Below are positions 33,101 through 41,638 of a stretch of 64,000 bases of DNA, piece after piece (position 1 is the first letter of the stretch; each line of letters opens with the position of its first letter). Location: the NCBI GenBank assembly GCA_028279365.1, contig JANQNX010000007.1, positions 95,175 through 159,174 of the forward strand. Reading direction: 5' to 3'. The notes under the pieces were generated by a model that was given only the letters and a program-made list of their open reading frames with translations, made no database searches and had not been told where the DNA came from. The stretch is from Gammaproteobacteria bacterium. Lineage in GTDB: Bacteria > Pseudomonadota > Gammaproteobacteria > Eutrophobiales > Eutrophobiaceae. Made by a program: the position numbers and the translations under genes.

Positions 33101-36100
33101 AAGTTTTGTATTGATGGCGAACGGCTGATTGCTATCAATGGTGTATATGGTGCGGACGGTACGGAATACCGTACCGAGTTGGATGGATTTACTCGTGTTA
33201 CGTCTTACGGCACGGCCGGTACTGGCCCTGAATACTTTGTTGCGGAGACCAAGTCCGGTCAGACCTTATACTATGGTTGGGATGATACAAATCATCAATC
33301 CCGTATCGAAGCAGAGGGTAGAGCGGATATTCGTTTATGGGCCGTTGACCGAATTGAGGACACGGTCGGTAACTATCTGACGGTTAGCTATATTGAAGAT
33401 ACATTTGAATATCGTCCGGAACGGATTGACTATGCAGGTAATACGGTTGCCAATACTAGTTCCACAGCCTCGGTTCAATTTGAATATGAAACACGCAGTG
33501 ACATTGCCGCGCTATATCTTGCTGGCAGCAAGGTCGAAACCACTCAGCGCTTAAGCTATATCAAGACCTTTGTCGGGAGTGAGCTGGTACGCGATTACCA
33601 GTTGAGTTATGACAATCAGGGTCTAGGCAGTCGTAGCCGACTAACGCAGGTGCAGGAATGTGCGGGTAGTGGTGTCTGCTTCGCACCGACGTCATTCACC
33701 TGGCAGGGCGACAATGTTATTCCAGACTTTTACAGTTTTTATAATACTATTGCCAGTCAAGACAGTTGGAATATCTATAATATTATAACGGGTGACTGGA
33801 ACGGTGACGGACGCACTGATATTTTTTTACAGCACAAACGTCTTGGCATTTCATTGATGTATACGACTAATACCGATGGCACCATGAGTGCGACTGGTTT
33901 TAGTGTCAATGGCTGGTGGGCAGGCGAAAGACCAGAGTTAGATTACAATACCAACGCTCGTTTATTGTTTGCTGGTGACTGGAACGGTGATGGCAAAACC
34001 GACATCTTGCGTGAGACAATTAACTTCAGTAACCCGAACAGTATTACTCACACGTTGGATTTCTATCATTCAACCGGAGCCGGTTTTGTACATAATGGCA
34101 CGACACTAAGCGGCATTAATACCGGTAATAGCGTGAACTCGGTGACGGTGATTGGAGATTGGAATGCGGATGGTCGTAGCGACCTGTTCTTGTTTAAGCC
34201 GGGCGCTAATCAGATGTACACGGCCAATGCTAGCGGTAATATGGTTTCGACCAGCTTTAACCCAACTTGGTCGGGCAATTTAACAGTCGGTGATTGGAAC
34301 GGGGATGGGCAAACAGACCTATTACATGTTATTGGTAGCACGTCGACCGTCTATTTATCCGAAGGCCTGAATTTTACTGCCTCAGGTTATAACCCAGGTG
34401 ACTGGTCCAGCTACGCACCTGTGGCTGGTGATTATAATGGTGATGGTAATACCGATATTTTTCTTGATAACACCAGTAGTAGTGGCAGCAGTCACTTGTA
34501 CTTCTCAACCGGCGATGGTCATTTTGTTGATAGTGGTTACAGTACTGTTGATTTCAACGGTAACACATTGCGCGCTTATTCTGGCGATTGGAACGGTGAT
34601 GGTAAGGCCGATGTGATGCGTACCGGTGGTGATTTATATATTGGTACCGGCATCGCTCTACAAGCAGTGGGATTTAGTGCCAATTTTGGTGATCATACAT
34701 TAGCCGTGGGTGACTGGAATGGGGATGGTCTAAGTGATTTGCTTTATCCTTCTCCATCTGGTGCTACTCAATGCATTACCAGTCATGCCGGGTTTGATTG
34801 GCTGTCTCGCGTGACCAATGGCTTGGGTGCTAATACCGATATCAGCTATGAACCGATCACCGATAGCAATGTGCATACAATGAGTACCGGTGCCGTCTAT
34901 CCCGAGATCGATATGCAGACGGCGATTTATGTCGTCGATTCCGTCAAACACGATAATGGTGTTGGCTCGCAAAACGAAACGACCTATGATTATGCTGGCG
35001 CCCGCACCCGAGTCGATGGTCGCGGTTTCCTGGGCTTTGCCAGTATGACAACAACGGATGTGACGACGGGCATTAAACAGATTAATGACTATAGTCAAAG
35101 TTGGCCAACCACAGGTATGGTTACACTGGCTGAACAACAACTTGCTGATAATACCGTTATCGGTCGTGTTACAAATACCTATAGCGCTATCCCAACTCAT
35201 GCAGGCGTGGAGTTTCCTTATGCCAGCCAAGTGATTAAGCAAGACTTTGAATTGGATGGAACGTTGATTTCCACCGCTACAACTGACAGCATCATGGATA
35301 GCACAGGTAGCCCGACTTCTATCACTGTCACGACTGTCGGTGGTGGTGAAACCTTCACAACACAAACCCAAAATGACTATTTTCATGATGAAACTAATTG
35401 GCTGCTAGGCCGGCTAGTCTGCGCACGAGTCACGCAAACTTTACCTGACACGACGACTGCAACGCGCACCTCCGGTTTTGAATATAATGTAAACAGTGGC
35501 TTACTGACACGTGAAGCATTGGAACCACAAAGCGGCTCGATTACAGAAGCGGGAACCGTGGCGGATTGTGTTAGTGCTTATACAGTCAACGATTTAGCAC
35601 TGATTACCGACTACGTTCACGACGATTTTGGTAATCGTAAAGATGTAACAGTGAGCGGTCACGATATCATCAGCCGTACAACAACAACGACCTATGACAG
35701 TCAAGGCCAGTTTCCTTATCAAATAGAGAACGCGCTTGGTCATGTCGAGACACGTGAATACGATGCACGCTATGGCGCGATGACCAAACTTACCGGGCCA
35801 AATAACCTAACGACGCAATGGTTCCATGATGATTTTGGTCGCGAGCGGGAACAACATCGGGCCGATGGTACGCGCAGTGTTATCAAACGCGCCTGGTGTG
35901 ACGTGGCTACGTGTCCAACCGACGGTGTATTAAAACTTGTCACTTATACTATCGGTGTAGCACCGACTGTCGCTATCTCTGATCAGCTTGGCAGAGAAAT
36001 CAAAACGGCATCAGTCGGCTTTGACCATAGCGTGATTGAGACGGCGACGGTATATGACAACCTTGGTCGTGTTGATAAAAAGAGTCGACCATACTTTGCC

Positions 36101-39004
36101 GGTACCACACCGTGTACGGTCAACAGTACCCCCGATCTTTGTTGGCATAGTGCAATCTATGATGACTTTAATCGTCCGCTGACCGAAACGGCTCCGGATG
36201 GCAGCGTCACCACGACGAGCTATAACGGTCTGAGTGTCAGTGTTACGAATGACAAAAACCAAACCAATACGCGTATCAACAATGCGCTCGGTCAACTCAA
36301 GTCGACGACTAATGACAGTAATGAAGTAACCGACTATACCTATGACCCTTTCGGTAACCTCGAAACGGTAACGGTCGATAAAAACGGTGCTTCCGTGTTA
36401 ACCAGTAATGGTTATGATCTGCGTGGTCGCAAGACAAGCATGAGCGACCCAGATATGGGTAACTGGGCTTATGAATACAATGTATTGGGTGAACTAAAAA
36501 AACAGACCGATGCGAAAGGCCAGGAAGTTACCATGAGCTATGACCTGTTGGGTCGAATGGAATATCGTACCGAGCCCGAGGGCACCAGTAGCTGGTTCTA
36601 TGATTCAGCTGCAAATGGTATTGGCAAACTGGCTGAGGTTACGGGCGCTGAAGGCGACACCGTCATCAATACGTATGATAGCCTCAGTCGCCCGTCAACC
36701 ACGACCACCTGGCTCGATACCAATAACAATGCCGTTCAGGATGCGGGTGAGGTTTATACGAACAGTCAGAGTTATGACCTATTGGGCCGGATTGACACAA
36801 AAACCTATCCGGCCAGCCCGGATTACCCAACAGGACTAGTCATTACGCATCACTACACAGTCGATGGACAGCTTTATCAATTGCGAAAACAGAGTGACAA
36901 TAGTTCTTTGTGGGAGGCAATTACTGTAAATGCTGAAGGGCAGTTAACTTCTGTTACTTACGGCAATGGGGTCACGAGCCAGTGGGGTTACACAGCTGAG
37001 ACGGGTCTGATCGATACGGTACAAACCAGTACACCTATAGGCGTCAATAACGTTCAGAATCATAACTATGACTTTGATGTATTGGGTAATCTGATTCGGC
37101 GTGACGACTATATTCAAAATATCAATGAAGCCTTCCATTACGACAATCTTAACCGGCTGACACAGACAGACTTTGACGATGGCACTAATCCGCTAGTCAC
37201 TACAAACTATCAGTATGACTCGTTAGGTAATCTAACCTTCAAGTCCGACATTAGCAGTAGTAATTACCTCTATGGTGATCAGAGCACGAGCTGTGCAACA
37301 GCAGGGTCACATGCCGTCACGGAAATTAACGGTCAGTGTTACAGCTATGATGCAAATGGCAACCAGACGCAGGGTTATCGTTATACGCAACAGCAAAGTC
37401 GAACTCTCACCTGGACGAGCTACAACAAACCGAAGACTATTACCGAAGGCACGACGACCTTAACGTTTAAATACGGCGCAGGCCGGGCTAGGTTCGAGCA
37501 ACATAATAGCGGTAAGAACATAACAACGTTCTATGTTGGAAGCGCCTATGAAAAGGAAATTAATCACAGTAACGGTCTTGAGACGCATACACACTATATT
37601 CGTGCTGGGGACGGCACCATTGCCATGATAAAGAGCAAGAGTGTAGGTGCTGAGGAAGCGCGTTATCTGCATAAAGATCATATCGGTAGTATTAGTGCTA
37701 TCACTGATGAGACAGCGTTAGTCCTAGAACAACTGAGTTTTGATGCTTGGGGTAAGCGACGCAATCCAAACTGGCAGGCAACATTGACCGCTTTGTTAGA
37801 AAATAATTTGTTGGCAACCTTACAGACTACGAAGCGTGGCTTTACAGGTCATGAGATGTTGGATGATGTGGGACTGATTCACATGAATGGTAGAGTCTAT
37901 GATCCTGAAATAGGCCGCTTCCTGTCCCCCGATCCGTTTGTACAAAGCCCGGCGAATACACAGAACTTTAACCGCTATAGTTACGTGTTGAATAATCCGC
38001 TCAGTGCGACCGACCCCAGTGGTTTTTTCTTTAGCTTCTTTAAAAAGGCATTTAAAGCCTTCAGCAGGGTGTTTCGGGGGATTGGTAGGGTGGTACGCGC
38101 GATTGCTAAAAACATTCGAACCATTGCGGCGATTACTTCTGCTGCTGTGATAGGCCCTTACTGTGCTCCATGCGCTGGGGCAGCGGCAGGCTTGATATCG
38201 AGTGGAGGTGACTTAAAAACAGGTATCATTGGTGCTGTAACTGGTGGAGCATTAAGCATTGGAAATATCGCCGTGAGAGTGGCTGTGACTAGTATAGTCG
38301 GGGGTATTGGCAGCGAAATACAGGGTGGAAATTTCTTAAGTGGTTTTGTTTCCGGTGGCTTTTCTGCAGGCTTGGGGGCAACAGGTATTTACAGTGGTAA
38401 ATTCAGTGTAGCCAAGTTGGTTGTCTCATCAGTTGCCGGCGGGTTTGTTTCCGTACTTGGTGGTGGTAAGTTCAAGAACGGTGCCATTACCGGTGCGTTG
38501 GCGTATTCGATTGGTCATGGGGTTGAAGCGGCGAGAGCTGAATCCATTTCTAGTTCATCTATCGATCATATAGCTCTAGAGAAGTTTGCAACAGAAGGTG
38601 GGCTGAGTCCAAATAGTCAAGATAATCTCGCGGGCGGTGTTGATTTTGGTGATACATCTCAATGGACAGAATATACTATTCCAGAAGCAAGTCGATCTAT
38701 TGGACCTGTTGATCTTAGTGATCCTTCTCAGTGGACATATCAACAAAAACTTGGAAGTACGGGCCCACGTGGATTTTTACGTGAGCCATTGAGAACTGTT
38801 GTAGAGGCAGAAGCATTAATACTAGGAAATACTATTGGAGGTGCCCAAGTTTATGGGGGAGCCAAGGGACCAAGTAGATTTCTCGAGACTATGAGGTTAA
38901 TTCGTCAATTTAAACATCCAGAATTACAAAATTATCCGGGAGGGCTCCATGGTGGACAGCCGAGGGGTGTTACTGAGCCACCTAGAGTTGTTCAGCCTAA
39001 ATAA
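30158..39004 (+). CDS. Secreted giant SpvB/TcdB-RHS repeat protein with Calx-beta and fibronectin III modules
   Basis: Residue numbers are from the ATG at 30158 (AAGGAG 8 bases before); a second in-frame ATG at 30257 (GAAGG before it) gives a normal signal peptide. In order: hydrophobic export signal (about 48-63, cut after AKA); two fibronectin III domains (about 152-338); four Calx-beta domains (about 345-785); a third fibronectin III (788-881); a SpvB/TcdB-type N-domain (about 895-990); seven FG-GAP/VCBS repeats of the form GDWNGDGxTD (1211-1530); a TcdB-middle-like stretch; many YD/RHS repeats (1815-2580); the RHS core end RFLSPDPF...NPLSATDPSG (near 2620); a Gly/Ala-rich hydrophobic stretch; and a unique tip of about 150 residues. 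This is a polymorphic-toxin architecture. The tip is of unknown activity. Confidence 0.88.
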   Translation: MSIVKYSLNQFNACFLTLLYDKGDRDYSFEGFSMSIKKIYPNIQYTLYMAVFLLIIFPGIAKAFENPSYDGSYNLGTTNGCQTQYYDLVIIVYCYQNQELVNGTWQAVSHSVVNKPVGSYTYRLKIDYNGRSDFFSPPARWNGTHYTDPFTVIVTPPDAPATPTGALNSNSGDYVINWNTVIGATSYELEEQHNAGNWALVQNNTSTSLLTANQTDGSYAYRVRACSAVGCSDWSGNKNIIVAKAPGNPVATMVSPMTSSDGNHNVSWGASSGTVTGYEVEQDINASGYGNTITTASLLYNYTNLATGDYVYRVRAYNTVSTYTSYSDWVYSSSTPPATVVDPVFFSISDTTISEGGQLSFTVTKAGTASTSYSVDYATADDSAIATSDYTANSGTLTFSNTETSKTVIITTIDDTVYEGNETVLVNLSNSTGGSLLTDAQGIGTITSDDAAPSFSIDNVQVAESGNLLFTVTKTGDTAFTHSIDYSSADATAQIADSDYTAVTGTLNFLPIETSKTISVTTLNEDSGTYPMGLYEGNEMLSVLLSNTSAGATITNAVGTGTIVDDDDIPEFVVVSGATRHEGGGILVVYVQSNGDAINPPTVDYSISPGTALPGEDYGDISGTLTFTSSLQSIDIPLMDNNVFEGTETLTVNISNPQNAMIQIGSAEATITDDLDAPDFSIDNIVVTEGDQLSFSITRSGDTLLTHTLDYVTSDVTATVADNDYIASSGTLNFLPSETSKTITITSQADTTEEQDETFTVDLSNITNGAHLFDPAGIGTLTNDDFIPLSPDVISIAESGSYDEDHAISWPSANNAGAPISQYELQQSLDGTAYGPLYNGLNLTTSQNNLADGTYRYRVRACNVSGCSSWQESALYSVVSPPIDPNNLFTLVPDPASFSAGVTAGEFNVDSSGSANYQIPITVPPGTAGMEPALALSYNHRSENALLGVGWTLGGLSVVTRCPATVAQDGVTGSINFDANDKFCIDGERLIAINGVYGADGTEYRTELDGFTRVTSYGTAGTGPEYFVAETKSGQTLYYGWDDTNHQSRIEAEGRADIRLWAVDRIEDTVGNYLTVSYIEDTFEYRPERIDYAGNTVANTSSTASVQFEYETRSDIAALYLAGSKVETTQRLSYIKTFVGSELVRDYQLSYDNQGLGSRSRLTQVQECAGSGVCFAPTSFTWQGDNVIPDFYSFYNTIASQDSWNIYNIITGDWNGDGRTDIFLQHKRLGISLMYTTNTDGTMSATGFSVNGWWAGERPELDYNTNARLLFAGDWNGDGKTDILRETINFSNPNSITHTLDFYHSTGAGFVHNGTTLSGINTGNSVNSVTVIGDWNADGRSDLFLFKPGANQMYTANASGNMVSTSFNPTWSGNLTVGDWNGDGQTDLLHVIGSTSTVYLSEGLNFTASGYNPGDWSSYAPVAGDYNGDGNTDIFLDNTSSSGSSHLYFSTGDGHFVDSGYSTVDFNGNTLRAYSGDWNGDGKADVMRTGGDLYIGTGIALQAVGFSANFGDHTLAVGDWNGDGLSDLLYPSPSGATQCITSHAGFDWLSRVTNGLGANTDISYEPITDSNVHTMSTGAVYPEIDMQTAIYVVDSVKHDNGVGSQNETTYDYAGARTRVDGRGFLGFASMTTTDVTTGIKQINDYSQSWPTTGMVTLAEQQLADNTVIGRVTNTYSAIPTHAGVEFPYASQVIKQDFELDGTLISTATTDSIMDSTGSPTSITVTTVGGGETFTTQTQNDYFHDETNWLLGRLVCARVTQTLPDTTTATRTSGFEYNVNSGLLTREALEPQSGSITEAGTVADCVSAYTVNDLALITDYVHDDFGNRKDVTVSGHDIISRTTTTTYDSQGQFPYQIENALGHVETREYDARYGAMTKLTGPNNLTTQWFHDDFGREREQHRADGTRSVIKRAWCDVATCPTDGVLKLVTYTIGVAPTVAISDQLGREIKTASVGFDHSVIETATVYDNLGRVDKKSRPYFAGTTPCTVNSTPDLCWHSAIYDDFNRPLTETAPDGSVTTTSYNGLSVSVTNDKNQTNTRINNALGQLKSTTNDSNEVTDYTYDPFGNLETVTVDKNGASVLTSNGYDLRGRKTSMSDPDMGNWAYEYNVLGELKKQTDAKGQEVTMSYDLLGRMEYRTEPEGTSSWFYDSAANGIGKLAEVTGAEGDTVINTYDSLSRPSTTTTWLDTNNNAVQDAGEVYTNSQSYDLLGRIDTKTYPASPDYPTGLVITHHYTVDGQLYQLRKQSDNSSLWEAITVNAEGQLTSVTYGNGVTSQWGYTAETGLIDTVQTSTPIGVNNVQNHNYDFDVLGNLIRRDDYIQNINEAFHYDNLNRLTQTDFDDGTNPLVTTNYQYDSLGNLTFKSDISSSNYLYGDQSTSCATAGSHAVTEINGQCYSYDANGNQTQGYRYTQQQSRTLTWTSYNKPKTITEGTTTLTFKYGAGRARFEQHNSGKNITTFYVGSAYEKEINHSNGLETHTHYIRAGDGTIAMIKSKSVGAEEARYLHKDHIGSISAITDETALVLEQLSFDAWGKRRNPNWQATLTALLENNLLATLQTTKRGFTGHEMLDDVGLIHMNGRVYDPEIGRFLSPDPFVQSPANTQNFNRYSYVLNNPLSATDPSGFFFSFFKKAFKAFSRVFRGIGRVVRAIAKNIRTIAAITSAAVIGPYCAPCAGAAAGLISSGGDLKTGIIGAVTGGALSIGNIAVRVAVTSIVGGIGSEIQGGNFLSGFVSGGFSAGLGATGIYSGKFSVAKLVVSSVAGGFVSVLGGGKFKNGAITGALAYSIGHGVEAARAESISSSSIDHIALEKFATEGGLSPNSQDNLAGGVDFGDTSQWTEYTIPEASRSIGPVDLSDPSQWTYQQKLGSTGPRGFLREPLRTVVEAEALILGNTIGGAQVYGGAKGPSRFLETMRLIRQFKHPELQNYPGGLHGGQPRGVTEPPRVVQPK
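31195..32512 (+). repeat. Four tandem Calx-beta domains
   Basis: Four units of about 110 residues each carry the pattern F-S-I-x-x-x-x-x-x-E-G, a central S-D/N-Y-T-x-x-S/T-G-T-L-x-F strand, an E-T-x-x-V-x-L/I-S-N strand and a closing G-T-I/L-x-x-D-D linker. Calx-beta modules bind calcium and serve as stalks in secreted proteins. The linker aspartates are present in each unit. Confidence 0.8.
33790..34745 (+). repeat. Seven FG-GAP/VCBS-type GDWNGDG repeats
   Basis: GDWNGDG or close variants (GDWNADG, GDYNGDG) followed by a T/S/A-D motif occur near 33790, 33971, 34150, 34289, 34423, 34583 and 34709. The D-x-N-x-D-G loop is a calcium-binding loop of beta-propeller blades, so this region probably forms one propeller between the SpvB-like and RHS parts. 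Confidence 0.85.
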
Positions 39005-39038
39005 TTATTACACTAATAGATTTACGAATTGATTGAAT

Positions 39039-39527
39039 TTAGTACAGGTAATAAAAAAAGTATTTTAGTGAAAGCCAAACCATTATGAAGAATAAAATAA
39101 TACCGATTGGTCTGACTATTCCTTCAATGATGTTAAATCGTCCAATTTCCAGAAAACATTCTTCTGGAACTTTCGGATTAACTTTGGCTGTAACAATATC
39201 GCCTTTTTTATATTTTTCTACGAGATACTCAACCTCTAGATGATTTTGAAATAAAGTATGATTTGATAATACAGGTTCATTACTCACATAATCTTTATTT
39301 CTAAACTTATACTTGAATTTTATGTCAGGAATATATGCTCGATCTAGTTCTATATTGGCTTCTATTTTTTCAAGGAGTTCTGAATGAATTATTTCTACAC
39401 TAACTGCAGGCCAGTCATTAAATTTTTTTTTATAAATGAAATATCTGACAGTACTTGAAAGCCCAACTAAAGTTAAAATAAAAATTATTAAAACTAATGT
39501 TAGTTGTATTAAAATGAATAACTGCAT
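39039..39527 (-). CDS. DUF3592-like membrane protein
   Basis: A 162-residue protein with a membrane helix at each end (about 4-27 and 137-158) enclosing a soluble beta-rich domain: WPAVSVEIIHSELLE, PDIKFKYKFRNKDYVSNEP and YKKGDIVTAKVNPKVPEECFLE. This layout and the strand pattern are typical of DUF3592, whose function is unknown. The gene is AT-rich, unlike the housekeeping genes, and converges on the RHS giant gene with 34 bases between. It might be an immunity protein for the RHS tip, but the opposite orientation argues against that. Confidence 0.7.
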   Translation of the reverse strand: MQLFILIQLTLVLIIFILTLVGLSSTVRYFIYKKKFNDWPAVSVEIIHSELLEKIEANIELDRAYIPDIKFKYKFRNKDYVSNEPVLSNHTLFQNHLEVEYLVEKYKKGDIVTAKVNPKVPEECFLEIGRFNIIEGIVRPIGIILFFIMVWLSLKYFFYYLY

Positions 39528-39818
39528 TTTATTATTACATAAGTGGAATCTTGGATAATTAAAAAAATCGGATAATTCAGATGAATTATATCCGTATCGG
39601 TATATAAATCTAATTAATTCATTTCCATAAAAATTGATTCGTCGATTTTTCCAAAGATAGATAACAGCACATAGTGTTTAATACGAGTCCTGTTTGGATT
39701 AATACCAATTAAGTAATAGAGTGGAAATTCCCAGTTGCATTTTAGAATTGTGGCCAAGCTTATCAATGTAATCTTAGTTGATATCTGAGCACATAGAGAT
39801 GTTATTGGGCGATTAATA
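39528..39818. other. AT-rich gap without a convincing gene
   Basis: An 82-codon frame on the minus strand (39614-39862) overlaps the end of the DUF3034 gene and shows no family features; I do not call it. No repeat or terminator is apparent. Confidence 0.4.
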
Positions 39819-40745
39819 TCAATAACTGCCTTCCAGACTGATATACAAACCACGTTGATCATTTCTACCCGCTATGTCCCCCAGCTCAGTCCATGCTCCC
39901 ACCAGGCTAATATGTTTCGTTGGGAACCATGCCAGAAATAGATCAAACCAGTCATCTTCACTGGCAAAACTGAGGTTGTCAGGTTTCTGACGATATTCAA
40001 AACCGAATAACAGGTCACGGCGAATTAATATGCCGGCGCTGCCTTCGAACATTAGCTCTCTCGAATTATTACGGTCACCACCGAACCCTAATAGCCCAAG
40101 TTGATTTGCACTGGTTGAGCGGAGGTTGACATTAAATAACAACGGATAGCCATTGATACCAGATAACCAAAGTTTTGATGCGGCCAGATAGAAATCTGTA
40201 CCATTGTCATCAACAGCACCGGCAATATTCGGTACGTCGAAGTCATGGTTGTTTTTATACTGCATACCAAGGCTCACTTGCGGTAGCGTGCCATAAATCA
40301 GATCGCCGAATAATCTGAGTTTGACGCCGAGGATAGATTGGGAAAGTTCATCATCAGGTAAGTTCAGATCGGTTGCGATAGCATCAATATCCAGTATTTC
40401 TGTTGCCAGTGAAAACTCTATCCGGTTGTTATATGCGAGGGAAAGTCCAATCGCCTGTAGGTCATAATCACTGGTTTTGATGTAAGTCCCAAAAATATCA
40501 CCACCCCATTCTCCGCGCTGGCCGTAACCGGACAAGACCGCCCATGGCACGGTGCCTCCACCAGCCGAGCCCTCCAGCTGTGTAGCACCGCCGGTCGCCA
40601 ATAAGCGGCTGCCCACCTCGTAACTACTAACCGTCATCGATATCAACAACAGCGTCACGATACTGAATATCTGTGGCATAGGATTTGATCTGGGCTTGAG
40701 TATCATTGATGTCATTGCGATAAGCCTGTGCCGCCAAGCAGGCAC
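39819..40745 (-). CDS. DUF3034 family protein, probable outer-membrane barrel
   Basis: About 308 codons from a GTG at 40745; the ATG at 40679 (MPQIFSIVTLLLISM...) gives a cleaner signal peptide and may be the true start. After the signal, the chain is a series of amphipathic strands with aromatic ends (GGTVPWAVLSGYGQRGEWGG, DFYLAASKLWLSGINGYPLL, DWFDLFLAWFPTKHISLVG) and closes in an aromatic residue, LEGSY, consistent with a barrel. DUF3034 is a family of unknown function. It is divergent from the cupredoxin-kinase-barrel operon, sharing a 170-190-base AT-rich promoter region. Confidence 0.78.
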   Translation of the reverse strand: MPAWRHRLIAMTSMILKPRSNPMPQIFSIVTLLLISMTVSSYEVGSRLLATGGATQLEGSAGGGTVPWAVLSGYGQRGEWGGDIFGTYIKTSDYDLQAIGLSLAYNNRIEFSLATEILDIDAIATDLNLPDDELSQSILGVKLRLFGDLIYGTLPQVSLGMQYKNNHDFDVPNIAGAVDDNGTDFYLAASKLWLSGINGYPLLFNVNLRSTSANQLGLLGFGGDRNNSRELMFEGSAGILIRRDLLFGFEYRQKPDNLSFASEDDWFDLFLAWFPTKHISLVGAWTELGDIAGRNDQRGLYISLEGSY

Positions 40746-40936
40746 CAGGAATTTAATGAATGTGTGACATGATTAAATTTTCACAATAAACATTAATTAA
40801 TATAGATAATTTATTGATTATTAGCATATTTTGTGAATAATTGAAATAAATTCATGGGATCCGCGTTGTTTGTGGAATTTTCTCTAGCATTATTACTCGA
40901 TCTATTGTGGCCTGATTGGAGTTGGGAAGAACTGGT

Positions 40937-41635
40937 GTGAATCGATATCTGTGTAAACGATTGCTTAAAGCGACGTGTCTATTGACGTTCATGGCGTTAT
41001 TGATAGTGAACGTTAATGCAGCAGAATTGAGCGGTACGATCTCAATCACAGAAAAAGGTAAGGCTGCTAAAAGTCCTGAATATCAGGATGTGGTTGTCTA
41101 TTTTGTGCCGACAACGCCGGCTGGTTCGGATGACATGCCTGATGTCAGCCATGAAATCAAAATGGAGAAGAAACGCTTTCTGCCGAGGGTATTACCGGTG
41201 ACGGTGGGTAGTGAAGTGCGTTTTCCAAACTTTGACCCGATATTACATAACGCGTTTTCTACCTCCAGGAATAATGATTTTGACCTGGGTGTTTATGGTG
41301 GCGGCGAGAATGGCAGTCAGACATTTAATAAGGCCGGTTTGGTAAGGGTGTATTGTAACGTTCATCATTCGATGGTGGCGTATATTCTGGTATTTGATAA
41401 TCATTATTACACCAAGCTCGAACAAGATGGCACTTATAAGTTGCAGGATTTACCAGCGGTTGCCGGCAAATTATTTGTCTGGCATCCACGTGCCAAAGTG
41501 ATCAAACAGGATATTGATTTGTCATCAACAGTGGCTGAGCAGCAATTTACCATTAATCTAACCAAGCGGCGCGTGCCCAAGCATAAGAACAAGGAAGGCA
41601 AGTCTTACCGCAAGGCCAGAGAGAGTAATTACTAA
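40937..41635 (+). CDS. Exported cupredoxin-like copper protein
   Basis: I chose the GTG at 40937 because GGGAAG lies 7 bases upstream and the product then starts with a normal signal peptide (hydrophobic to VNVNAA, residue 29). The 232-residue protein has a plastocyanin-like fold with a type-1 copper set: His104 in PILHNAFS and Cys140, His143 and Met146 in VYCNVHHSM. A basic tail rich in Lys/Arg follows. Relatives are often annotated as methylamine utilization proteins, without direct evidence here. It is the first gene of an operon; the receptor kinase follows after 3 bases. Confidence 0.82.
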   Translation: MNRYLCKRLLKATCLLTFMALLIVNVNAAELSGTISITEKGKAAKSPEYQDVVVYFVPTTPAGSDDMPDVSHEIKMEKKRFLPRVLPVTVGSEVRFPNFDPILHNAFSTSRNNDFDLGVYGGGENGSQTFNKAGLVRVYCNVHHSMVAYILVFDNHYYTKLEQDGTYKLQDLPAVAGKLFVWHPRAKVIKQDIDLSSTVAEQQFTINLTKRRVPKHKNKEGKSYRKARESNY

Positions 41636-41638
41636 ACT

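Noticed and set aside
34730..35386. 218-codon antisense frame in the RHS gene
   Set aside because: No ribosome-binding site and no recognisable family; opposite to a clear coding domain.
39614..39862. 82-codon minus-strand frame after the DUF3034 gene
   Set aside because: Overlaps the end of the DUF3034 gene, no ribosome-binding site and no family pattern.
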